A stretch of DNA of 64,000 nucleotides from Luteolibacter arcticus (GTDB taxonomy: Bacteria > Verrucomicrobiota > Verrucomicrobiia > Verrucomicrobiales > Akkermansiaceae). The notes below the pieces were generated by a model, which saw only the letters and a program-made list of their open reading frames with translations, ran no database searches and had not been told where the DNA came from. Positions 18,337 through 28,314 of this stretch are shown piece after piece. The translations under genes and the position numbers were made by a program. Where the stretch lies: the NCBI RefSeq assembly GCF_025950235.1, contig NZ_JAPDDT010000008.1, forward strand, positions 265,750 through 329,749. Direction: 5' to 3'. The first letter of the stretch is position 1. Each line of letters opens with the position of its first letter.

Positions 18337-19857
18337 TTACTGGTTGGTGTTGGTGCGGCCCTTTTCGAGGTTCTTCACGAAGCCTTTATTCGGGATGTTC
18401 GCGAGGTTGAACATCCACACGGCGTCGCCAAGGCCGTTCGGGATGACGGCGAGGTCGGTGCTGGTCGGGTGCTGAACGCTGACGCAGAACTCCAGCGGGT
18501 TGGCCGGGTTGAAGATCATGCCGGTGGCTTCCGAGCCATGGACGCGGATGCTCATGAAGTGGTCGACGGACTCGGCCACGCCGTCGCTGTTCTTGTCGCG
18601 GAAGAACCAGATGTCGCCACCGGTGGACGAGCCGTTCGGGGCGTCTTCGATGACGTAGACGTTGCCCTGCGAGTCGAGGGCGATGTTATCCGGCGAGCTG
18701 ATGGTGCCGGTGGTCGGCGCGTAGCCGAGGTTCTTTGGGGTGGAATTGTTGGCCATGACGCGGACGATGGCCTTGCCGGTGGCGGTGTAGGAGTTGCCCT
18801 TGCGGTTCTCGAGGATCTCGATGGAAATCACCGCGTTCTCCGAGGTGACGGCGACGTAGAGCATCTCGCGACCATTGGTGGCCCGGCCAACCGCCATGTC
18901 TTCCGGACGACCGTAGGGGGTGCCCCCCGCGTCATCCGCCGCCTTGCGACCGGCGAGGGTGGCGGGGCCGGTCGGGCCATTGACGAAGGGATCGGAGATG
19001 CCGGGAAGCGGCACGCCGTTCTTGTCGGTCAGCGGGATCCAGGTCGCCATGCCCTCGCGGACGGCGGTGGCGTTGGAGCCGGCATTGTAGTTTGCCACCG
19101 GATTGCCCCCGCTGGAAAGGAAGGCATCCACCGAGAGCACGAAGGACTGGCCCTTGGTGTAGTCGCCCTTCTTGCTCATCACGAACTTGTAGATCGAGCC
19201 GGAGTTGTATTCGTCGATGAAGTAGATCGTGTCCTCGAACTTTTCGCTGAAGTTGATGCCTTCGTGGGAGACGTTCGGGATGCTGTTCAGTTCGCGGGAC
19301 TCGATCTCGGCGGCCGGGGCGAGCGGGTTGAGGATCTCGATCACGCGACCTTCGCCGGACCACTCCTCGGCGAGGAAAAGGGTGCCATTCGGAGTCCAGC
19401 GGCTGGGGTCGAAGGCACCGAAGTCATTGCTCCAGTCGCCGTTGGCGCCCTTTTGGTCGCCGGCGAGGATCACTTCGGCGTGGTTGTCGTACAGGCTGAT
19501 GCGGGTGCAGCCGGCGCCGATCGGCGTCTCGTGGGGGATGAAGAGATACTGGCCGGTCGGGTCATAGGCGAGCATGTCGAACATGGATGCGCTGGTGCCT
19601 TGGCCGGGAACGCGGATGACCGACTGTCCCGGGCTGAGGATCTGGTCCTCGACTTCGCGCAGGCTGAGGATGTTCTTCTGGTGGATGCCTTCGGGGGTGA
19701 CCCACGGGGAGGAAGTTTCGCCCAGGGAATTCGCCGGGACCACAGGGGCCGACTGGGTCAGCGGGGTGAACCAGACATCGGTGCCAGCGAAAGCGGCCTG
19801 GGTGCCGAGGAGGGCCGCCGTGAGTGCGAGGCGGGAGCGCAAGGAGTTTGATTTCAT
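18337..19857 (-). CDS. PhoX/DUF839-like secreted beta-propeller protein
   Basis: From the ATG at 19857 (signal peptide ending LGTQAAFAG) the protein has 506 residues. It matches the DUF839/PhoX type of propeller: an N-terminal ATPYDPTGQYLFIPHE-like blade, SHEGINFSEKFEDTIYFIDE and SGSIYKFVMSKKGDYTKGQS in the middle, and LGYAPTTGTISSPDNIALDS near residue 395. PhoX enzymes are calcium/iron-dependent alkaline phosphatases, but many DUF839 proteins lack the cofactor cysteine, and I cannot confirm a full active site here. It is therefore called PhoX-like, not phoX. A terminator follows, then a c-type cytochrome gene. The start was chosen for the signal peptide; the frame itself begins 135 bases earlier. 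Confidence 0.75.
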   Translation of the reverse strand: MKSNSLRSRLALTAALLGTQAAFAGTDVWFTPLTQSAPVVPANSLGETSSPWVTPEGIHQKNILSLREVEDQILSPGQSVIRVPGQGTSASMFDMLAYDPTGQYLFIPHETPIGAGCTRISLYDNHAEVILAGDQKGANGDWSNDFGAFDPSRWTPNGTLFLAEEWSGEGRVIEILNPLAPAAEIESRELNSIPNVSHEGINFSEKFEDTIYFIDEYNSGSIYKFVMSKKGDYTKGQSFVLSVDAFLSSGGNPVANYNAGSNATAVREGMATWIPLTDKNGVPLPGISDPFVNGPTGPATLAGRKAADDAGGTPYGRPEDMAVGRATNGREMLYVAVTSENAVISIEILENRKGNSYTATGKAIVRVMANNSTPKNLGYAPTTGTISSPDNIALDSQGNVYVIEDAPNGSSTGGDIWFFRDKNSDGVAESVDHFMSIRVHGSEATGMIFNPANPLEFCVSVQHPTSTDLAVIPNGLGDAVWMFNLANIPNKGFVKNLEKGRTNTNQ

Positions 19858-20075
19858 AGGTATGGTCGCTGCTTTTTCTTTTTTCGTTTGGGGGATGGAC
19901 CATGACATGGCGACGCCACGATCCGTGCTGATAGGCACAGATGCGTTCGCAATGTGCATCGCTTTCGGTGTGGCGATTTTCTCACGTGGCAATTGCGTTG
20001 CAGACGGCGGGACGAATTGTCACCGGAGGTGACGAGGCCGTTGCAGGGCGGGCCTGGGGCGGCTAGCGTCATGGC

Positions 20076-21257
20076 GTGATTTATCTCGATGCCAATGCCA
20101 CCACGTCGCTGCTGCCGGAGGTGCTAGACGCGATGCTGCCATGGCTGCGCGAAGGCTTTCACAACCCAAATGCCAGCTACCGAGGTGCGAAGGACGCGCG
20201 CAAGGCGATCGAGGACGCGCGGGAGAAGGTTGCAGCGTTGATCGGTGCGGAGTCGGATGAAGTCGTCTTCACCGGCGGTGGCACCGAGAGCACGAATTCC
20301 GCGCTGAAGTGGCTGGCGCGGCTGGTCGGAAGGAAGTCCGGCCGTGTGATTACGAGCGCCATCGAGCACAGCGCGGTGCTCAAGCCCTGCGAGACGTTTG
20401 CCGAGGTGGGCTATGAGGTCGCCCGGATTGGCGTGGATGGAGGAGGGCGTCTCAAGCTTGAGGACATCGAGGCGGCGTGTGACGCTGCGAAGGATGGGGG
20501 TGGATTCGTGTCCCTTATGTGGGCGAACAACGAGACGGGGGTGATCCAGCCGATCGAAGAGGCTTGCGCGGTGGCCAAGGAGCGCGGCCTCGCGTTTCAC
20601 ACCGATGCGATCCAAGCAGTCGGCAAGATCCCGGTGAACGTGCGCGAGGTGCCAGTGGATTATCTTTCGCTGTCCGCCCACAAGTTCCACGGGCCGAAGG
20701 GAGTCGGCGCGCTCTACATCCGCAGTGGGTGCCGCTTTGAGCCGATGATCCGCGGTGGCGGCCAGGAGAAGGACCGACGCAGCGGGACGGAGAATACGGC
20801 AGGCATCGTAGGTCTCGGGAAGGCGGCGGAGCTGGCGATGGAGCGGCTTTCACAAGGCGTCAATCCAGCGGCTCTGCGGAATGCCTTCGAGGCGAAGATT
20901 GTCGGGGAAGTGAGTGGTGTGACGGTGAATGGTGACTTGCTCCACCGCCTGCCGGGGACCAGTCATCTTTCCTTCACCGGTTGCGAGGCTGCGGGTTTGT
21001 TGATTTTGTTAGATGATCTCGGGGTCGCTTGCTCGGCCGGTTCCGCTTGCATGACGGGCAAGCAGCAGCCGTCGCATGTGCAGAAGGCGATGGGTTTTTC
21101 CGACGTGAAGGCGAAGAGCAGCCTGCGCTTCGGCTTCTCGTGTCTGAACACGATGGAGGAAGCGATGGCGGCTGCGGAGGCGGTGAAGAAGTCGGTGGAG
21201 AAACTCAGGCGCGTGCAAGGGGGGAGTACGGGGCCGGTGGTGGTTTACTCGCCGTAG
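20076..21257 (+). CDS. Cysteine desulfurase (IscS/NifS family)
   Basis: A 393-residue PLP enzyme that takes sulfur from cysteine for Fe-S cluster or thio-modification pathways. It starts with GTG at 20076, fixed by the conserved opening IYLDANATTSLLPEV. The PLP-binding lysine lies in SLSAHKFHGPKGVGALYI (Lys about 203), and HTDAIQAVGKIPV contains the cofactor-contact Asp and Gln. The catalytic cysteine is in GSACMTGKQQPSHVQKAMG (Cys about 325). This long active-site loop without extra insertion fits the IscS/NifS group I rather than SufS. No isc or suf genes are adjacent, so the sulfur acceptor cannot be named. The C-terminal 20 residues are poorly conserved-looking. Confidence 0.93.
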   Translation: MIYLDANATTSLLPEVLDAMLPWLREGFHNPNASYRGAKDARKAIEDAREKVAALIGAESDEVVFTGGGTESTNSALKWLARLVGRKSGRVITSAIEHSAVLKPCETFAEVGYEVARIGVDGGGRLKLEDIEAACDAAKDGGGFVSLMWANNETGVIQPIEEACAVAKERGLAFHTDAIQAVGKIPVNVREVPVDYLSLSAHKFHGPKGVGALYIRSGCRFEPMIRGGGQEKDRRSGTENTAGIVGLGKAAELAMERLSQGVNPAALRNAFEAKIVGEVSGVTVNGDLLHRLPGTSHLSFTGCEAAGLLILLDDLGVACSAGSACMTGKQQPSHVQKAMGFSDVKAKSSLRFGFSCLNTMEEAMAAAEAVKKSVEKLRRVQGGSTGPVVVYSP

Positions 21258-21389
21258 GCGCTTGTCTGCGGAGCGGCCGCACGCTCCCCTCCGTAGGCGC
21301 GTTGGTTGCAACGCGGGAGCACGGGAGCAGTCCGCCACGAGGGACCGCTCCGCACTGTCACCAGTGCGCCTACGCGAAAGCGCCTACGG
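21252..21389. repeat. Nested palindromic repeat, two copies of the CGTAGGCGC family
   Basis: Outer arms CCGTAGGCGCTT (21252-21263) and AAGCGCCTACGG (21378-21389) enclose inner arms CGTAGGCGC (21292-21300) and GCGCCTACG (21366-21374). A further pair, GCGGAGCGG (21268-21276) with CCGCTCCGC (21345-21353), lies between them. The element overlaps the last codons of the cysteine desulfurase gene and fills the gap to the next convergent gene. It has the same ends as the element at 18192-18275. Confidence 0.75.
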
Positions 21390-21400
21390 TCAAGAGCGGA

Positions 21401-23011
21401 TCACTCCGTCTCCGCTCGCTTGAGGTATTGGTCCAGCAGCTTCCGCTTTTCCTCGCGCAGGGCGGGGGTGGAGAGCATCTCGATCCAAGGGACAAGTGAC
21501 GCGGGATCGGAGGAGGCTTCGCGGACGATCATGTAAGAGATGCCCTCGTCGCGGCTTTCCCCGGATGGCTGCGATCCTAGCCACGCATAGGCTTCCCGCG
21601 GTTCCGAGCCGGACCACTGCTGCAAGAGTTCGCGTATCAAGGGCTTCCGATCGCTTTCCGGAGAGTTCGCCACCCATACGGCTGCGGCTGCGGGATCGAT
21701 TGTGCTCCATCTTCCGACGAGCGCGCTTGCCAGGGCTGTGCGTTGTTCGGGCTCCACCTTTTCAATTGCGCTCGCGGCTTCGCTTGGGTTTTTGCCTGCC
21801 CATGAAATCACTGCCAGCCGCAAGGCCGTGGCCTTCGACTCCGCGTTCAGTCCCTGCGCCCATTCGAAGGCGGCGGCAGGTCCCTCCTTGGTCGAGATGC
21901 CGGCGGCGACAGAGGTCGCGAGATCGTTCAGGCCGGTGCCATCGCTGGCCTGTTCCAGATGCTTGCGAGCTCCGGTGGGATCCTGGGTTGCCCAGTTTCT
22001 TAAGTCCACCACTGTCCGTTCGGCGACCGGTTTGTTTTTCCATCCTTGGTCCGGCGCTTGGATCGAGCCGAACTCGCATCGAATCGTGTTCCGTTCTCGC
22101 TCGGCGATGGCGTCAAGAATTCCGGCCTTGAGCGCATCGTCCGGCAGGGTGGCCAACCATGCCGAGGCATCATCGGGCGAGACCGAGGACCAGCTCAGCG
22201 CGGCCTCATGGATCAACCGGGCGGACAGCGTCTTATCCTGAATCGTGCCGATCCAAGCGAGCGCCTCCTTCGGGTAGGTCCTCGCCCATGCGGCTACCAC
22301 GAGTTCGAGCGAGTGCGCCCGTTCATCCGGGGAAAGACTGCGATCGAGATAGGCAAGGGCCGCCTTGGGGTCGTGTCCGCCCCAGGAGACAAGGAGGTCG
22401 GTCAGCGCCTGGCTGCGGTTGCCGCTTTCGGGCATCGCTTCCACGTAGGCGGTCGCCTTTTCGGGATTCGTCCGCACCAGGATGCGTAGCGCTTGGCCGA
22501 CGGCGCTTTTGCGAAGATCACCGGTGAAGCCGGATGCCCATGCCAGGGCTTTCTCCCCATCCTTCCAGTGATTCATCACCGCGCTGACGATGAAGCCCTG
22601 ATGGACGTGGGAGAGCCCGGCTTCTGCCAAGGCTTCCGCAACCCACTCGGGATCGATCTGTGCCAGATAGGTGAGGATGAAGACTACCTGGCCGTCGCGG
22701 TCCGGTCCGGTGATGCCTTTGGCGGCAGCGAGTGCCGCCGCCGCGCCCTTCTTTTCATAAATGGCCACCAATTCATCCACGGTGAGCGATGTTCGCGGGC
22801 CACTCTCCCGAGGAAGCGAGGGCGGGCCCTCTCCGTTCTTGGCGGGTGAGGAGATCCCAGGGGCTTTTCCGGAGGAGGGTTCGTGGATTACGCCGTCTGC
22901 GGAAGGTCCACGGGCATGGTCACGCTGGCGAAGCAGCAGCGCCAATCCGGCCACGAGCACCAGTCCCGTGATCCACACGATCCGCGTGCTACTTGATGTC
23001 GTCGCTTTCAT
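21401..23011 (-). CDS. Membrane-anchored Ala/Trp-rich helical-repeat protein
   Basis: A 536-residue protein with one N-terminal membrane segment (about 12-27) and a long periplasmic region of about twelve 35-40-residue helical repeats. The recurring core is DPKAALAYLDR, KALAWASGF, NPEKATAYVEAMP, YPKEALAWIG, DASAWLATLP or EAYAWLGSQPSG. This family of repeats is frequent in Verrucomicrobia proteomes and resembles TPR/SEL1-like solenoids, which suggests protein-protein contacts. No catalytic residues can be seen. It is divergent from the DUF255 gene, with about 150 bases between the two starts. Function unknown. Confidence 0.8.
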   Translation of the reverse strand: MKATTSSSTRIVWITGLVLVAGLALLLRQRDHARGPSADGVIHEPSSGKAPGISSPAKNGEGPPSLPRESGPRTSLTVDELVAIYEKKGAAAALAAAKGITGPDRDGQVVFILTYLAQIDPEWVAEALAEAGLSHVHQGFIVSAVMNHWKDGEKALAWASGFTGDLRKSAVGQALRILVRTNPEKATAYVEAMPESGNRSQALTDLLVSWGGHDPKAALAYLDRSLSPDERAHSLELVVAAWARTYPKEALAWIGTIQDKTLSARLIHEAALSWSSVSPDDASAWLATLPDDALKAGILDAIAERERNTIRCEFGSIQAPDQGWKNKPVAERTVVDLRNWATQDPTGARKHLEQASDGTGLNDLATSVAAGISTKEGPAAAFEWAQGLNAESKATALRLAVISWAGKNPSEAASAIEKVEPEQRTALASALVGRWSTIDPAAAAVWVANSPESDRKPLIRELLQQWSGSEPREAYAWLGSQPSGESRDEGISYMIVREASSDPASLVPWIEMLSTPALREEKRKLLDQYLKRAETE

Positions 23012-23166
23012 GGTGGTGGTAGAACCTCCTGCTCAAGACCCGCGGGCGGGGGATTCCTTGGAAGAAATCTGAGGAAATGTCCGGCAAATGGCGAGAGCCG
23101 GAGCGGGTTCCATTCTGCATTTGTCAAAATCCGTGTCTTCCGGTCATTCCATGGTTTGCTTCCCGC

Positions 23167-25218
<2,052 letters not shown>

Positions 25219-25252
25219 ATGGGGCGAGGGTCCCCGGCGTCCGAACCGCCGC

Positions 25253-25549
25253 ATGAAAACGCTTTCCCTCTTCTTCACCAGCCTGTTCCTCGCTGGAGCC
25301 GCCCAAGCCGCCAACATCGCGATCAAGAACGACACCGGCGCGCCGCAGCGGCTGGTGGTCTATCAGGACGGCAAGGTGGCGGGCTACGTCGATCGTTTGA
25401 AACCGGGAAAGACCCTGCTGGTGAAGGTCAACGACGCGGGCGGCAAGCCGCTGCTGTCGCTGAAGGTGGCCGGTGAAGACGAGTTCCTGTTCCTGCCGCT
25501 CAAGACCAAGGCCTACAAGCTGTCGTGGCTGAGGAATCTGCTGTGGTAG
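25253..25549 (+). CDS. Small secreted protein of 98 residues
   Basis: A signal peptide (MKTLSLFFTSLFLAGAAQA) is followed by about 79 residues that appear to be a small beta-sandwich: IAIKNDTGAPQRLVVYQDGK, then KTLLVKVNDAGGKPLLSLKV. This looks like a fasciclin- or PapD-like strand pattern, but I do not recognise a family. The gene lies 34 bases after the DUF255 gene on the same strand and may be co-transcribed. The frame extends upstream by 22 codons, but only this start yields a signal peptide. Confidence 0.65.
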   Translation: MKTLSLFFTSLFLAGAAQAANIAIKNDTGAPQRLVVYQDGKVAGYVDRLKPGKTLLVKVNDAGGKPLLSLKVAGEDEFLFLPLKTKAYKLSWLRNLLW

Positions 25550-25632
25550 CCAAGGAGCGGGGTGAATCGCGTCCAAACCCTGTTTCCGAGATTTTTCTTT
25601 CGGGCCGTGGCTGTCGGCTTTGAGATGCCGCC

Positions 25633-28314
25633 ATGGCGGAGCGCGTTTTCTTGGGCTGGAGCAGGCCCTTCCTGAGGGTGCTGACCGAGTGGTTGTTGGC
25701 ACGGCGGGATGAACTGCCGGGCATGCTCGTGGTGGTCCCGACGGCTCAGGCCGGACGGTTGTTGCGGGAAGCGCTGGCCGAGGCGGCAGGGGGCTTGCTT
25801 GCGCCGAAGGTGGTGACGCCTGGGCATTTCCTGCGGACCGAAAATGCCGCGCCGGACGCTGTTGAACTGCTGGCCTGGGTGGAGGTGCTGGAGTCGATCC
25901 GCGACTGGTCGCCGTATGCCGCGGCTTTTCCTCTGCCGCCCGGCGAGGGCGAGTCCCCTGGCTGGGCACTGGGGCTCGCAAAGTCGCTCGCGGGGGTCAG
26001 GAAGAACCTGCAGGAGAATGCCCTGCTGCTCATCGATGCCGCTCGGCGGTTGGGAAAGACCGTGGAGGGCGAGCGTTGGGAAGCGCTTGCCGATCTGGAG
26101 GCAAAGGTGGAGCTGCAATTGAAGCGCTGGAGATTTGAGAGCCGCAGCCGTGTGCTGGCGCGAGGGGGGGATATCGATGACACGCGGCGCGTGGTGTTGG
26201 CCGGCGTGCCGGATTTCCCGGCGGCGGTGGCTCGCCATTTGTCGAATGCGATCGTTCTAATCGGAGCGCCTGAAAGCGAGGCAGGGGAGTTTGATGAACT
26301 GGGCCGGCCGATTCCGGAGTGGGCGGAGCGAAGGATCGCTTGGCCGCAATGCGGGAGCGTCACCCTCACCGCCGATCCGCGCCAACAGGCTGCGGAAGCG
26401 ATGCGGCTCGCGGCTGCGGCGGGCACGCCATCCGATGAACTCGCGCTCGGCTCCGCCGACGAGGCCACGGCGGGCGAGTTGGTCCGCGCGTTTGGCCGTG
26501 GCGGCTGGGTGCTGCACGATCCGGCGCACTTGCCGCCTGCGCCCTTGAAGGCGTGGCTGGCGACGTGGCGGCAGTTTGTTTCACGGCCGGACGCCGCGGC
26601 GGCGATTGATCTGTTAGGCTTCGTGGAAACCGGCGCGTTGACCGGTGGCAAGCGTGCCCAGCGGGTCGTCGCGCTGTCTGCCGCCCGTGACCAGTGGCTG
26701 GCCCGCGATCGGGATGACTTGCAGCGGATCACCGCGCTGAATCCTCGCAATCCGGAGGCAATCCAGCTTGCGGAGGAAACGCTGGAAGCGCTCCACCGTC
26801 ATCGCGGGGTCTTTCTCCGCGAGGGAATCCATGCGGGGCTGGCCCGTATGTTAGAACGAGTCGATCCCGGCGGTGAGCATAGCGCTGCCATCTTCGAATG
26901 GCTCGATGCCACCGCCTCCGTTGCGACGGAGGTGCGCCGCGAAGCTGGGTTCTGGATTGACGTGCTGTGCTCCAGCTTGCCCGAGGCGGCGGCTACCGCG
27001 CCGGAGGATCGCGTGCTCGATGTGCAAGGATGGCTGGAGCTTTTCCACGAGCCCGGGAAGCACTTGATCATCTGTGGCATGAACGAGGGCTTGGTCCCCG
27101 GCCGCGCCAGCACCGATGCCTGGCTGCCGGAGGGCACGCGCAAGCTGTTAGGATTGTCGAACGATGCCGCACGACATGCCCGCGACGCCTATCTGCTCAC
27201 GGCAATGATGGAAGTGCGCCGGACCGGTGGTCGTGTCGATCTGCTGCTCGCGAAGGCCGGCTCGGAGGGGGACGTGTTGCTGCCATCGCGTTTGCTGCTG
27301 GCGGCGGAGGAGGCCGAGCTACACGCACGGGTGAAACAACTCTTCCATGAGATCGAGCCACCGGATTCGTCGCTCGCGTGGACGCTCGATGAAGCGTGGA
27401 AGTGGCAGCCGCCCGCGATTGAGAAGGAGCTTCGCATCAGCGTGACCACGTTTGCGGATTACCTCGCGTGTCCCTTCCGCTTCTACCTGAAGTATGTCGC
27501 GGGCATGAGCGAACCGGCGCCGGAACGGGTGGAATGGAACCAGCGCGATTTCGGCAACGTCGCTCACATCGTGGTGGAACGCTGGGCGCTCGATGATGAG
27601 GCAAAGGACTTCTCGAGAGCGGAAGCGATCGAGGCATGGGTGCACGAAGAACTCGATCGGGTGATCGCGGAACGCTTCGGCCAGAAGGTGCCGCTGGCGG
27701 TGCGCATCCAGCGTGAATCGATGCGCCAGCGCCTGTCGTGGTTCGCCGGCGTGCAGGCATGCCAGCGGTCTAACGGCTGGCGGATCGCGGAGGTGGAGAA
27801 GAAGTTCGAACTGGATATCGAAGGCGTGACCATCGTCGGTCGCGTCGATCGGATCGAGCGTCACGACGACGGACGCCGTCGTGTGCTCGACTACAAGACG
27901 GGAACTACGGCAGGTCTCGTAGAAGGCTCGCACCGCACCGGCATCATCGCCAGCACCCGCTTCCCCGCGCATCTGGAGAATGTCCCGCAGATCCTATCCA
28001 CGGGTGGGGACGGGAAGCCGAAGCGCTGGAAGAACCTCCAGGTGCCTCTCTACGCCGCGGCGCTGGGGGACGTGGATGAGCTCGGCTATTTCCAACTCGG
28101 TGCGACGGAGGGCGACGTGAAGCTTTCGCTGTGGGAGGGCTTCTCCATTGCCGACCGCGATTCGGCGCTCGCCTGTGCCCGCTGGGTGGTCGGGCAAGTG
28201 AAGAACCGGGTATTCTGGCCGCCGGCGGAGAAGGTCGATTTCGATGACTATGCGGTGCTCGCGCTGGGCCGCAGCCTGGATGAAGCGGTCGCGAGGAAGG
28301 GAGGTGCCGCGTGA
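25633..28314 (+). CDS. addB: AddB-like helicase-nuclease subunit with PD-(D/E)XK domain
   Basis: An 893-residue protein partnering the downstream UvrD-type helicase. Its N-terminal half is a degraded helicase-like fold without Walker A (VVPTAQAGRLLREAL is typical of AddB), as expected for the recombination-site-scanning subunit. The C-terminal 330 residues form a PD-(D/E)XK nuclease: SVTTFADYLACPFRFYLKYV, FGNVAHIVVERWA and the catalytic core VLDYKTGTTAGL. Canonical Gram-positive AddB proteins carry a four-cysteine Fe-S cluster around the nuclease; here only one of the cysteines (in ACPF) is obvious and the C-terminus has none, so the cluster seems absent. Stop and start overlap (GTGA) with the next gene, which shows translational coupling. 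Role: double-strand-break end resection. Confidence 0.82.
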   Translation: MAERVFLGWSRPFLRVLTEWLLARRDELPGMLVVVPTAQAGRLLREALAEAAGGLLAPKVVTPGHFLRTENAAPDAVELLAWVEVLESIRDWSPYAAAFPLPPGEGESPGWALGLAKSLAGVRKNLQENALLLIDAARRLGKTVEGERWEALADLEAKVELQLKRWRFESRSRVLARGGDIDDTRRVVLAGVPDFPAAVARHLSNAIVLIGAPESEAGEFDELGRPIPEWAERRIAWPQCGSVTLTADPRQQAAEAMRLAAAAGTPSDELALGSADEATAGELVRAFGRGGWVLHDPAHLPPAPLKAWLATWRQFVSRPDAAAAIDLLGFVETGALTGGKRAQRVVALSAARDQWLARDRDDLQRITALNPRNPEAIQLAEETLEALHRHRGVFLREGIHAGLARMLERVDPGGEHSAAIFEWLDATASVATEVRREAGFWIDVLCSSLPEAAATAPEDRVLDVQGWLELFHEPGKHLIICGMNEGLVPGRASTDAWLPEGTRKLLGLSNDAARHARDAYLLTAMMEVRRTGGRVDLLLAKAGSEGDVLLPSRLLLAAEEAELHARVKQLFHEIEPPDSSLAWTLDEAWKWQPPAIEKELRISVTTFADYLACPFRFYLKYVAGMSEPAPERVEWNQRDFGNVAHIVVERWALDDEAKDFSRAEAIEAWVHEELDRVIAERFGQKVPLAVRIQRESMRQRLSWFAGVQACQRSNGWRIAEVEKKFELDIEGVTIVGRVDRIERHDDGRRRVLDYKTGTTAGLVEGSHRTGIIASTRFPAHLENVPQILSTGGDGKPKRWKNLQVPLYAAALGDVDELGYFQLGATEGDVKLSLWEGFSIADRDSALACARWVVGQVKNRVFWPPAEKVDFDDYAVLALGRSLDEAVARKGGAA

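Noticed and set aside
18337..19857. Confident assignment as alkaline phosphatase phoX
   Set aside because: The propeller fold fits, but cofactor-binding residues could not be verified by eye.
23012..23166. Extended N-terminus of the DUF255 protein
   Set aside because: Family similarity begins at MPNALADE; the upstream 30 codons look unlike coding sequence and lie in the divergent promoter region.
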